DNA from: Shewanella sp. HN-41
Lineage (GTDB): Bacteria > Pseudomonadota > Gammaproteobacteria > Enterobacterales > Shewanellaceae
DNA: 64,000 nt
Assembly: GCF_000217915.1 (NCBI RefSeq)
Contig: NZ_AFOZ01000040.1
Location: 124,001-188,000 of the forward strand
Direction: 5' to 3'
This document shows positions 9,760 to 17,676 of the stretch, in pieces. The notes under the pieces were generated by a model. That model saw nothing but the letters and a program-made list of their open reading frames with translations, was not told the origin of the DNA and ran no database searches. The position numbers and the translations under genes were made by a program. The number at the start of each line of letters is the position of its first letter. Within the stretch, counting starts at the first letter, position 1.

Positions 9760-9806
9760 TGGATTTCCTAGGCTATGGGTATGGAGTCTCGGTTTCAGTT
9801 TAACCG

Positions 9807-10232
9807 TTATTTGGGATCATTCTGCTCGGCGGGCGCCTCTTTTAATGAGCGTAAGAACAGCCCGAGCCCACCAAAGGCTAACACTAAAATCACGATCAAC
9901 TCGAAGGCCGACATGGCTCTAAAGTGAAACTGAATCGAGCTTATCACGCCGACAATTAAGGCGACTAATGAGCCCAAGGTGAGCAACCAGCCAAGCTTAG
10001 TCTTGGCATCAAAAAACACCATCACTATCCCTAGGATAAACGGCAACATTACCATGCCGGTGGTGATAGAAAATCCCTGTCCAAAGGCATTCATTCGATA
10101 GAGCCCATAGCTGAGTCCAAAACTGGAACTCACCTGTATAGCATTGAATAACAGATAAAATCCTGCACACATCATGGCAAGTCCGATAAAAAACTGGCCA
10201 ATACCGCCCTGTGTTCCACCCGCTCCCTTCAT
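9807..10232 (-). CDS. Small four-helix inner-membrane protein, unknown function
   Basis: 141 residues with four hydrophobic segments: about 11-31 (IGQFFIGLAMMCAGFYLLFN), 53-73 (FSITTGMVMLPFILGIVMVF), 78-98 and 108-127. A Gly-rich N-terminus (MKGAGGTQGG) and an acidic, Pro-containing tail (APAEQNDPK) probably face the cytoplasm. AAGGA lies about eight bases before the ATG. I do not recognise a named family. The neighbouring small lipoprotein gene on the same strand is only 11 bases upstream, so the two are likely in one transcript and may work together in the envelope. Confidence 0.8.
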   Translation of the reverse strand: MKGAGGTQGGIGQFFIGLAMMCAGFYLLFNAIQVSSSFGLSYGLYRMNAFGQGFSITTGMVMLPFILGIVMVFFDAKTKLGWLLTLGSLVALIVGVISSIQFHFRAMSAFELIVILVLAFGGLGLFLRSLKEAPAEQNDPK

Positions 10233-10243
10233 ACCAATCCTTT

Positions 10244-10477
10244 CTATTGACGTTGTTGAATCGCTCTGTCGACAGCTTGTTTCAGCTGTTGGTCCTCTGC
10301 AGCCTTCTTGGCTTTTTCATGTGCTGCCAGCTGTTTTTCAGCCTCGGCCACACAGCGCTGTTTATCCAACATGGGCTCATAGGGGTCAACATCCGTCCTC
10401 GCAGAGCACGCCATCTCTGCGCAGGCAGAGATAAGCAGTGATGTGGATAAGACTAACATAATCAATGGAGTTTTCAT
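10244..10477 (-). CDS. Small Cys/Lys-rich lipoprotein, unknown function
   Basis: 77 residues when started at ATG 10477, which has GAGG eight bases upstream; a longer frame upstream lacks such a site. The N-terminus is a lipoprotein signal: MKTPLIMLVLSTSLLISAC, with the lipidated Cys at residue 19. The mature part is short and has three more Cys (AEMACSART, KQRC), then an Ala/Lys/Gln-rich amphipathic helix (VAEAEKQLAAHEKAKKAAED). It is probably anchored in the outer or inner membrane, facing the periplasm. No family recognised. Likely cotranscribed with the four-helix membrane protein that follows. Confidence 0.75.
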   Translation of the reverse strand: MKTPLIMLVLSTSLLISACAEMACSARTDVDPYEPMLDKQRCVAEAEKQLAAHEKAKKAAEDQQLKQAVDRAIQQRQ

Positions 10478-10667
10478 CTTCAGTGCCTCAATAAATGCAA
10501 CAGAATGGCTACACTTTACCAAGCTAGCACCGATAAGCTTTACCTAAGCTGTATCGACGATACGCTCAGCGATATTGACAGCGATTTTTTAAAGGCCAAC
10601 ACTGGATGATGATTTTTTATCCACAGACAACAGTTTCCCAGTACGTTAATTAAGAAAAGGACTGCGC

Positions 10668-12164
10668 TTGAATACTCTACTCTTAGGTAAAGGTGAGCAA
10701 CAGGTTCACTTAAATCTTAAATATGCCAATCGTCATGGGCTTATCGCAGGTGCCACAGGTACAGGAAAAACCGTCTCGCTAATGAGTCTGGCCGAGGGCT
10801 TCTCACGCCAAGGTGTTCCAGTATTTATCACAGATATCAAAGGGGACATTTCTGGGCTTGCCGTGGCGGGCACTCCAAACGACAAGTTGTTACAAAGGGC
10901 GTCTCAAATCGGGATCGAGGACTATCAAACCGAGGCCAATCCCGTCGTTTTCTGGGATTTGGCGGGGACTCAAGGGCACCCTCTACGCACAACCGTCAGT
11001 GAAATGGGCCCTACCTTGCTGGGTCACATCCTCGAGCTTAATGACATCCAAAGCGGTATTTTAGATATCGTCTTTCAACTGGCTGACGACCAAGGTTTAC
11101 TATTACTCGACCTCGACGATCTCCGCGCCATGCTGACCTTAGTCGCCGATGAGCGTAAGGAAATCTCCGTAAAATATGGGCTTATCAGCGCCCAATCCCT
11201 TGCAGCCATTCAACGTTCAGTCCTCGGTTTAGAGCGCGATGGCGGTAAAGACTTTTTCGGAGAACCCGCATTACAACTCGAAGACTTGATGCGAACTAAC
11301 TTGCAAGGGCGCGGCATCATCAATTTGCTCGCCGCCAATAAACTGATTTTAACACCAAGATTATATTCAAGTTTTCTACTCTGGTTGTTATCAGAATTAT
11401 TTGAAAATCTGCCAGAAGTTGGTGATCTCGACAAACCTAAACTGATCTTTTTTATCGATGAGGCACATCTGTTGTTTGAGGGGTGTCCGCCAAGCCTATT
11501 GAAGCGGGTTGAACAAATTATGCGCCTGATCCGCTCCAAGGGTGTTGGCGTTTATTTTTGCTCACAATTTCCAGATGATGTTCCCAATGAAATTCTCGGC
11601 CAGCTCGGCAACCGTATTCAACATGCCCTTAGGGCTTACACGCCAAGGGATCAAAAAGCCGTTAAAACCGCGGCCGAAACCTTTGTACCCAACCCTAAGC
11701 TCGTCGTCACAGATGTGATCTCCCAACTGGCGGTGGGCGAAGCCTTAGTCTCCATGTTGGCCGACAAGGGCGTACCCACTATGGTAGAACGAGCGATCAT
11801 CGCCCCACCCCGCTGCCGTATGGGGCCCGCATTGCTCAATGAGCTGCAACAGATCCGAGCACAAAGTCCGATTGGTGGCAAATATGACCGTTTAATCAAC
11901 CGCGAATCGGCCTATGAATTACTCCACAACAGGCGATCTGATAGTGTACCCGGACCATCAACGTCCTCAGGGAGTGCCAATCAAGCGAGCCCTAAAACAG
12001 AAGAGCAGGGCTGGTTTAGCGAGCTCATCTTCGGCAATAAACGCCGCCAAGGTTTAGCCGAAACGCTTTCTAAACAAGCTGCGCGCACTGTGGGTAATCA
12101 ATTGGGAAAACAAATTCTTCGGGGGCTCCTAGGGGGAATATTAGGTAAATCAACCCGCAGATAG
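10668..12164 (+). CDS. HerA/YjgR-like DUF853 ATPase
   Basis: 498 residues, close in sequence and length to E. coli YjgR. Walker A is GATGTGKT (28-35), preceded by ANRHGLIA; Walker B is IFFIDEAHLL (about 262-271), and the arginine-rich IRSKGVG plus QLGNRIQHALRAYTPRD blocks follow, as in HerA/FtsK-type P-loop ATPases. The C-terminal 100 residues are variable and end in a Gly/Arg-rich helix (QILRGLLGGILGKSTRR), also as in YjgR. The start is TTG at 10668, with AAAAGG upstream; the first residues, MNTLLLGKGEQQ, align with the family start, so I keep this rare codon. The cellular role of the family is not settled; DNA translocation or processing is assumed from the fold. Confidence 0.9.
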   Translation: MNTLLLGKGEQQVHLNLKYANRHGLIAGATGTGKTVSLMSLAEGFSRQGVPVFITDIKGDISGLAVAGTPNDKLLQRASQIGIEDYQTEANPVVFWDLAGTQGHPLRTTVSEMGPTLLGHILELNDIQSGILDIVFQLADDQGLLLLDLDDLRAMLTLVADERKEISVKYGLISAQSLAAIQRSVLGLERDGGKDFFGEPALQLEDLMRTNLQGRGIINLLAANKLILTPRLYSSFLLWLLSELFENLPEVGDLDKPKLIFFIDEAHLLFEGCPPSLLKRVEQIMRLIRSKGVGVYFCSQFPDDVPNEILGQLGNRIQHALRAYTPRDQKAVKTAAETFVPNPKLVVTDVISQLAVGEALVSMLADKGVPTMVERAIIAPPRCRMGPALLNELQQIRAQSPIGGKYDRLINRESAYELLHNRRSDSVPGPSTSSGSANQASPKTEEQGWFSELIFGNKRRQGLAETLSKQAARTVGNQLGKQILRGLLGGILGKSTRR

Positions 12165-12496
12165 GCATTGTGATATTCCTATGTAGGCATAAGGGTAAGA
12201 ACTGTGCTCTGGTTCGCATATTTTATAGACAGTTTAGCACTACCAATAGTATGAATTATTCTAAGTAGAGGATAGATCTCGCCACGGATTTCGGTGATAA
12301 GATTATTTTGCGAGTACAGCTCAGAGAGGCAAACAAATTCAACTAAATTATCAATGATTTTAAATGATTGTGATTTAAAAATGTTGTAATTCGAGATTTA
12401 ACGTTTCGCTTCAATCAGGACATCATGGAACAGGTTTCACGCGTATGGCTTACATGATTAGCCTGATGAACAACCACAAAGTACATGGAGTTAGCT
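12165..12496. other. Gene-free region upstream of the small basic protein
   Basis: 332 AT-rich bases without a supported ORF. The last 80 bases contain a short hairpin (GGCT...AGCC near 12448-12464) and probably form the 5' leader of the 40-residue gene. No clear sigma-70 promoter stands out. Confidence 0.4.
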
Positions 12497-12619
12497 ATGA
12501 GTAAAGAGCAAAAAAACCGCAAAGAAGCTAAAAAGAAGCCGTTAATGTCTGCAAAAGAAAAAAGAGCAGCAAAACACGCTAAAAATGCTTCTAAGGGTTT
12601 CTTAGAAAACACTAAATAG
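12497..12619 (+). CDS. Small, highly basic 40-residue protein
   Basis: A 40-residue ORF that starts ATG 12497, with GGAG six bases upstream, and ends TAG 12617-12619. The product starts MSKEQKNRKEAKKKPLMSAK and continues with EKRAAKHAKNASKGFLENTK, so it is about one-third Lys/Arg. Short Lys-rich proteins with the same NRKEAKKxPxMxxKEKRxAK pattern occur in many gamma- and betaproteobacteria, from memory, which supports a real gene. It has its own strong terminator. The function is unknown; binding to RNA or to ribosomes is a reasonable guess from composition only. Confidence 0.8.
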   Translation: MSKEQKNRKEAKKKPLMSAKEKRAAKHAKNASKGFLENTK

Positions 12620-12658
12620 TGTTGTGCCACTGTTAAGTCGCACACTCGACACCAATAG

Positions 12659-12684
12659 AGGGTTAACTTATGTTAACCCTTTTT
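12659..12684 (+). terminator. Terminator of the small basic protein gene
   Basis: AGGGTTAAC (12659-12667) pairs with GTTAACCCT (12672-12680) around the loop TTAT, followed by T residues to 12684. Confidence 0.9.
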
Positions 12685-13047
12685 ATTATCCACCGAAGTC
12701 CACTCAAAAAATCCCCGTTTAATGTTTGCGTAAAATAATACTAAGAATTTGTTTTTTAACACTTAAAACCTAAAGTTTCCTGCATTTTAAAATGTCACCT
12801 AGACTAAAGCAAAATCTACATTCTCTGGGTCTTTTGCTAAGGTATAAAACCGCCACATTAAAGAGCACAAACAAACTTAGCGAGGCAAACAGTTAACTCG
12901 CTTCATTTGGCGTTGGTTGTTAAACAGTATCCAAAGCCTGTATTTTGAGCAGTTTTGGGTATATAAGTAGTGATAATAAAGTCAGCAGTCAACAGAATCG
13001 ATTTTAATAGCCCTAGATAACACAATAAAAAATAAGGATATTTCAGT
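12685..13047 (+). other. Gene-free region carrying the TAXI operon leader
   Basis: About 360 AT-rich bases with no supported ORF. The ribosome binding site AAGGA is at 13034-13038, before the TAXI start. Promoter elements for the transporter operon must lie here, but I cannot single out one pair of boxes. Confidence 0.35.
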
Positions 13048-14004
13048 ATGAAAATCAACAAACGTTTTATCGCCGTCGGTGCAGCACTGACACTTTCACT
13101 CAGCGCAGCCACTATGGCGGCCGCACCCGCATTTATTAATATTCTCACCGGTGGCACCAGTGGTGTTTATTACCCTATTGGTGTTGCCCTATCCCAACTC
13201 TACGGTACGGGTATTGAGGGAGCCAAAACCTCAGTTCAAGCCACTAAAGCCTCGGTTGAAAACCTCAACTTACTCCAAGCGGGTCGTGGTGAGCTAGCCT
13301 TAGCCCTAGGTGATTCCGTTGCCGCGGCCTATCAAGGGGATGTCGATGCAGGCTTTAAAAAGCCATTGGATAAAATCCGTGTTATTGCCGCCGCTTACCC
13401 TAATTATATTCAAATCGTCGCCAATAAAGAGTCAGGTATCAAAACCTTGGCCGATTTAAAAGGTAAACGTATCTCTGTGGGAGCACCTAAATCGGGTACT
13501 GAACTCAACGCCAGAGCCATTTTCAAAGCGGCGGGATTAAGCTATGAAGACATGGGTAAAGTGGAGTTTTTACCCTATGCCGAATCCGTTGAGTTAATTA
13601 AAAATCGCCAGTTAGATGCAACCTTGCAGTCATCGGGTTTAGGTATGGCGGCGATTCGCGATCTAGCGGCGACTATGCCAATTAACTTTGTCGAAGTTCC
13701 TGAGAATGTCGTGCTTAAAATCAATAACCCTGCCTATCAGTACGGAGTCATTCCTGCTGGCACCTATGAAGGCCAAACCGCCGATGTATCCACGGTCGCC
13801 ATTCAAAACCTATTCGTCACCCAAAGCGGTGTCTCCGATGATTTAGCCTATCAAATGGCAAAAATCATGTTTGAAAACCTAGAGCGTCTGGGCAATGCCC
13901 ATTCGGCCGCCAAGGCTATTAGCTTGGATAACGCGACTAAGAAGCTACCTGCACCGCTTCACCCTGGTGCGGAGCGTTATTTCAAAGAAGTAAACGCACT
14001 CTAA
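13048..14004 (+). CDS. TAXI-family TRAP transporter substrate-binding protein
   Basis: 318-residue periplasmic solute receptor of a tripartite ATP-independent (TRAP) transporter of the TAXI type. A Sec signal peptide ends near residue 25 (LSLSAATMAAA). The mature protein begins PAFINILTGGTSGVYYPIG, which is the family's hallmark, and has QATKASVENLNLLQAGRGELAL and KGKRISVGAPKSGTE further on. TAXI receptors are exported, bind an organic acid or amino acid, and hand it to the membrane permease. The sequence does not reveal the ligand. It is the first gene of an operon with the fused permease and a DUF1850 protein. A perfect 11-bp hairpin after it probably protects the upstream mRNA, so that the receptor is made in excess of the permease. 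Confidence 0.93.
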   Translation: MKINKRFIAVGAALTLSLSAATMAAAPAFINILTGGTSGVYYPIGVALSQLYGTGIEGAKTSVQATKASVENLNLLQAGRGELALALGDSVAAAYQGDVDAGFKKPLDKIRVIAAAYPNYIQIVANKESGIKTLADLKGKRISVGAPKSGTELNARAIFKAAGLSYEDMGKVEFLPYAESVELIKNRQLDATLQSSGLGMAAIRDLAATMPINFVEVPENVVLKINNPAYQYGVIPAGTYEGQTADVSTVAIQNLFVTQSGVSDDLAYQMAKIMFENLERLGNAHSAAKAISLDNATKKLPAPLHPGAERYFKEVNAL

Positions 14005-14042
14005 GCCTTTCATCTAAACCTGTGCGACCGATTATCCACTTA

Positions 14043-14070
14043 AGCACTTGAGCTATAAGGCTCAAGTGCT
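14043..14070 (+). promoter_or_regulatory. Intra-operon mRNA hairpin after the TAXI receptor gene
   Basis: Perfect stem AGCACTTGAGC (14043-14053) / GCTCAAGTGCT (14060-14070) with loop TATAAG and no T run after it. The position between receptor and permease suggests 3'-end stabilisation or partial termination. Confidence 0.65.
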
Positions 14071-14107
14071 ATGTCGCCCTCTGTAGCCTAATGCTGTGAG
14101 GCATAAT

Positions 14108-16141
14108 ATGAGCGATTCCGAACAAGGCCTTAGCGCCAAGCCTGGCGACTGGCCTAAGGCACTATTTTATACCGCCTTAGTTTTCTCTATTTTTCAAATC
14201 ATTACCGCCGCTTTTCACCCCGTATCGACCCAAGTGTTGCGGGCGACCCACGTAGGCTTTTTACTCTTAGTCGTGTTTTTAAGTTATCCCGCGGTGGGCA
14301 AGTCACGCCCTTGGCAACCCTTAGCTTGGTTACTGGGGCTTGCAGGTATGGCAACGGCCGCCTACCAATGGATTTTTGAAGCCGATCTTATCCAACGCTC
14401 GGGTGAATTGACCGATGCCGATATGGTGATTGGTATTGTTTTGATTATATTAGTGTTTGAAGCTGCCCGTCGAGTCATGGGGTGGGCGCTGCCCATTATC
14501 TGTAGCCTCTTCTTAGCCTACGGTTTGTTCGGCCAATATCTGCCGGGTGAGCTAATGCATAGGGGCTATGGGATTGATCAGATTATCAATCAGTTATCCT
14601 TTGGCACCGAAGGACTCTATGGTACTCCGACCTATGTATCGGCGACCTATATCTTCCTTTTTATCCTCTTTGGCGCCTTTTTAGAGCAGGCGGGGATGAT
14701 CCGCCTGTTTACCGATTTTGCGATGGGGTTATTCGGCCATAAACTTGGGGGCCCAGCAAAAGTCGCCGTGGTCTCTTCCGCTATGATGGGGACGATTACG
14801 GGTTCGGGTGTCGCTAACGTAGTCACGACTGGACAATTTACCATTCCACTGATGAAACGCTTCGGCTATCGTCCCGCCTTTGCCGGTGGAGTGGAGGCAA
14901 CCTCAAGTATGGGTAGCCAAATCATGCCTCCCATTATGGGCGCAGTGGCTTTTATTATGGCCGAAACCATTAACGTGCCTTTTATCGAAATCGCCAAAGC
15001 GGCACTGATCCCTGCCTTGCTGTATTTCTGCTCCGTATTCTGGATGGTACATTTAGAGGCCAAACGCGCCAATCTGTGCGGCCTACCTAAGGAGCAATGC
15101 CCCGATCCTTGGGCCGCGATTAAGGAACGTTGGTATCTACTTATCCCCTTGTTTATTTTGATCTATCTGCTTTTTTCCGGCAGAACGCCACTCTTTTCTG
15201 GCATGGTCGGCTTAGCTCTTACCTCGATTGTTATCTTAGGCTCGGCGATCGTCTTGAGGCTGCCATCGAACGCGATGCGTTTTGCATTTTGGATAGCCTT
15301 AGGTGTGCTATGTGCGGGTTTCTTCCAATTAGGGATTGCGGTGGTATTTGCTGTGATTGCCCTATTGGTGGCTGTATGTTGGTTTATTAAGGGGGGCAAA
15401 GATACCCTGACAATCTGCTTGCATGCTTTGGTGGAAGGTGCGCGTCACGCCGTCCCCGTGGGGATAGCTTGTGCCTTAGTGGGAGTGATTATCGGCATAG
15501 TGTCACTTACTGGTATCGCCTCAACCTTTGCCAGCTACATTTTGGCGGTAGGGCAAGATAATCTGTTCCTATCCTTAGTGTTAACTATGCTCACTTGTCT
15601 GGTATTGGGTATGGGGATTCCGACTATCCCAAACTACATTATCACCAGTTCAATTGCCGCCCCGGCTCTGCTGGATTTAGGCGTGCCCTTGATTGTGTCC
15701 CATATGTTTGTGTTCTATTTTGGCATCATGGCCGATTTAACTCCGCCAGTTGCCTTAGCCTGCTTTGCCGCCGCCCCTATTGCCAAAGAATCTGGGCTTA
15801 AAATTAGTCTTTGGGCGATTCGCATCGCGATTGCAGGCTTTGTGATCCCCTTTATGGCGGTTTACGATCCCGCATTAATGCTACAAAGCGATAGCTGGTT
15901 GGCTATCGGTTTTGTGGTGCTAAAAGCAACGGTCGGTATCGGGATTTGGGGCGTGATATTCACGGGTTATTTGCTGCAAAAACTCTATTGGTGGGAAAGA
16001 CTGATGGGATTCCTTGCGGGGGCGAGTTTGATCCTTGCTACCCCACTAAGTGATGAAATTGGTTTTGGACTGGCTTTGCTCTTTATCGTGCAGCACAGCT
16101 GGCGAGCGCGCAAACTTAAACGCCTTGCAGAACAAGGATAA
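14108..16141 (+). CDS. TRAP transporter permease, fused DctQM type (TAXI system)
   Basis: 677-residue inner-membrane permease in which the small (Q) and large (M) TRAP subunits are fused, as is usual with TAXI receptors. The ATG at 14108 has TGAGG six bases upstream and is preferred over the GTG at 14096. Four to five N-terminal helices form the Q-like part (to about residue 130); the M-like part follows, with the family's GTEGLYGTPTYVSATYIFLF, MMGTITGSGVANVVTTGQFT and TSSMGSQIMPPIMGAVAFIM blocks and a second half-repeat around GMGIPTIPNYIITSS. It uses the Na+ or H+ gradient to bring in the ligand delivered by the receptor. The DUF1850 gene follows in the same transcript. Confidence 0.93.
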   Translation: MSDSEQGLSAKPGDWPKALFYTALVFSIFQIITAAFHPVSTQVLRATHVGFLLLVVFLSYPAVGKSRPWQPLAWLLGLAGMATAAYQWIFEADLIQRSGELTDADMVIGIVLIILVFEAARRVMGWALPIICSLFLAYGLFGQYLPGELMHRGYGIDQIINQLSFGTEGLYGTPTYVSATYIFLFILFGAFLEQAGMIRLFTDFAMGLFGHKLGGPAKVAVVSSAMMGTITGSGVANVVTTGQFTIPLMKRFGYRPAFAGGVEATSSMGSQIMPPIMGAVAFIMAETINVPFIEIAKAALIPALLYFCSVFWMVHLEAKRANLCGLPKEQCPDPWAAIKERWYLLIPLFILIYLLFSGRTPLFSGMVGLALTSIVILGSAIVLRLPSNAMRFAFWIALGVLCAGFFQLGIAVVFAVIALLVAVCWFIKGGKDTLTICLHALVEGARHAVPVGIACALVGVIIGIVSLTGIASTFASYILAVGQDNLFLSLVLTMLTCLVLGMGIPTIPNYIITSSIAAPALLDLGVPLIVSHMFVFYFGIMADLTPPVALACFAAAPIAKESGLKISLWAIRIAIAGFVIPFMAVYDPALMLQSDSWLAIGFVVLKATVGIGIWGVIFTGYLLQKLYWWERLMGFLAGASLILATPLSDEIGFGLALLFIVQHSWRARKLKRLAEQG

Positions 16142-16185
16142 ACCTTGGAATTACCTGTCATTAAAATGTGGCTGAGGGTTGGCAG

Positions 16186-16590
16186 ATGCTAGGCCTATGT
16201 TTAGGCCTAGCTGGCACACTGTGGGCACAAGTGCCTACAGATAATTTCACCCTTGCGTGGAACCACAGCATAGAAAAAATCCGCTGGGAGGAAGACTATC
16301 ACGTCACGCCCCAAGGCTTAGTGTTAGTCGAGGCGAGGGTTAAGGGGACAGGTGCGGGAATGGAAATCCCAGATGATGCTTATCTTAAGAATGGCAGCTG
16401 GCATTATCACCCCAAACTACCCAGTTTGCCTGTATTGCGCTTAGGCCGCACACCCGAAGCGGGGGATTTTGATGTTTGTTTCGCGCACGTCTCTGGTGAG
16501 ATGCAATGTCAAGCCATGGGTCATTGGATTGGCGCACCAAACAAGCAAGATGCGGCGGTTGAGCTTTGGGGCTGTGACACTTTGCCTTAG
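16186..16590 (+). CDS. DUF1850 protein of the TAXI-TRAP operon
   Basis: About 134 residues. After a hydrophobic N-terminus (LGLCLGLAGTLWA) comes FTLAWNHSIEKIRWEEDYHV and GLVLVEARVKGTGAGM, the hallmark of DUF1850 proteins, which regularly accompany TAXI-TRAP transporters; their role is unknown. The start is uncertain. ATG 16186 has GAGGG eight bases upstream and is given here. GTG 16168 lacks such a site. TTG 16145 has an excellent AAGGA and gives MELPVIKMWLRVG, a better signal-peptide start, but hits a stop at TGC-TAG (16187-16192); one extra base near 16181 would join it to this frame. A sixth small frameshift is therefore possible here. Two Cys (CFAHVSGEMQC) could form a disulphide. Confidence 0.8.
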   Translation: MLGLCLGLAGTLWAQVPTDNFTLAWNHSIEKIRWEEDYHVTPQGLVLVEARVKGTGAGMEIPDDAYLKNGSWHYHPKLPSLPVLRLGRTPEAGDFDVCFAHVSGEMQCQAMGHWIGAPNKQDAAVELWGCDTLP

Positions 16591-16604
16591 TCCCCACGAT
16601 GCAA

Positions 16605-16632
16605 AAATACCCGCCAATTTAGACGGGTATTT
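16605..16632 (-). terminator. Terminator between the TAXI operon and the convergent gntR-type gene
   Basis: AAATACCCG (16605-16613) pairs with CGGGTATTT (16624-16632). Read on the minus strand the stem is followed by five T residues, which suits the regulator gene; the plus-strand direction has a weaker tail. Confidence 0.7.
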
Positions 16633-16684
16633 CACAGTATACGCTCGTGCTTACAGAGGGATAAATGGGTTTGTCAGCACTCAC

Positions 16685-17404
16685 TTAAGCCTGTTTAAGC
16701 ATATACTTACGCTCAATTTCTGCTAGGCGTAGATTAAAGTCTTGTAGATGTGCCAACATTTCAGCTTCGGCTTTCGCCTCATCTTTTGCAATAACCGCTG
16801 CGATAATGACATCATGCAAGCCTAAAGGATGAATCTCATCGGTCGGAGGCTGGAATTTAGTCGTTTGATTACTTAATAAAACCAACAAGGATTTTACAAT
16901 CGCTTCTAGAAAGCGATTACCCGACATTTCCGCCAGCAAATAATGTACTTGGGATCGTAATATTACTGTATCAGGATAATTATAGTTATCACCTTCATGG
17001 CTATTGGCCTCCTGCAAAGCTTTAGCTTGCTCTGGAGTGCAATTTTTAGCGGCCATTCTAGCAACTTGGGGCTCAATCAATATTCGTGCCTGACATAGCT
17101 CAGGCAGAGAGAGTTTCCCCATCATAAATAAGTCGTGGCAGGCATCGCTCAAACGCTCAAAGGTCAAGTGCTTAACAAATGCACCACCCGTTGCCCCTTG
17201 ACGAATTTCAATCAATCCACCCGCTTCGAGACTCTTAATCGCTTCTCTAACCACAGTGCGGCTGACCTGAAATAGCTCGATTAATTCACGCTCGGAGGGC
17301 AACTTATCGCCAGCCTTATAATCGCCACCTAAAATAGCATTTTTCAGTTGCAGACCAACTTCACTCGAAGCTTTTATCTGCTTAATAGGCTTGAAGATAT
17401 GCAA
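16685..17404 (-). CDS. GntR-family transcriptional regulator, FCD (FadR) subfamily
   Basis: 239 residues. The N-terminal winged helix (about 10-80) has the signature KAGDKLPSERELIELFQVSRTVVREAI in parts, then GGLIEIRQGATGGAFV. The C-terminal FCD all-helical ligand domain (about 95-230) keeps the metal/ligand His set (H154, H197, H219) and Arg107. FCD regulators sense small carboxylates and usually repress neighbouring catabolic or respiratory genes. The start is TTG at 17404; no ATG gives a better N-terminus, and the ribosome site is weak. It is transcribed away from the porin-esterase-reductase genes with a 272-base divergent promoter region, so it is the natural candidate regulator of those genes. 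The effector is unknown; an aromatic acid is my inference from context. Confidence 0.9.
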   Translation of the reverse strand: MHIFKPIKQIKASSEVGLQLKNAILGGDYKAGDKLPSERELIELFQVSRTVVREAIKSLEAGGLIEIRQGATGGAFVKHLTFERLSDACHDLFMMGKLSLPELCQARILIEPQVARMAAKNCTPEQAKALQEANSHEGDNYNYPDTVILRSQVHYLLAEMSGNRFLEAIVKSLLVLLSNQTTKFQPPTDEIHPLGLHDVIIAAVIAKDEAKAEAEMLAHLQDFNLRLAEIERKYMLKQA

Positions 17405-17591
17405 TTTATTATCTCGGATAAACTCAGTGGCGCCATCCTACCATAAAACCTAGCTAATTCAGAAAAAGTACTCCGGTATTTCCTATATTAGTGATTAAAA
17501 ATTATTCATATTTGTTGATCTATGTAACATCTGTACGAATTTCGTAACTAATTTCTCATATTCATTCTTACTCCGTTGTAGATAATGGTTA

Positions 17592-17605
17592 TACGTCATA
17601 CATTT
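17592..17605. promoter_or_regulatory. Candidate operator shared with the reductase promoter (copy 1)
   Basis: TACGTCATACATTT lies 72 bases before the porin start, in the region divergent from the GntR regulator. The same 14-mer with one change (TATGTCATACATTT) occurs at 21068 before the reductase gene. Its core xxGTCATACAT has short inverted arms (ATGT/ACAT in copy 2), as GntR-type operators often do. Confidence 0.4.
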
Positions 17606-17676
17606 CACCTAAAGAGGTTAACAATAACCTTTTAACTCGCTCGGACCATTCCAAGCGAGCACACAAAAATAAGGAA

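Noticed and set aside
12415..12645. 76-residue minus-strand frame over the small basic protein gene
   Set aside because: It is antisense to a well-supported 40-residue gene with ribosome site and terminator, and its product has no recognisable features.
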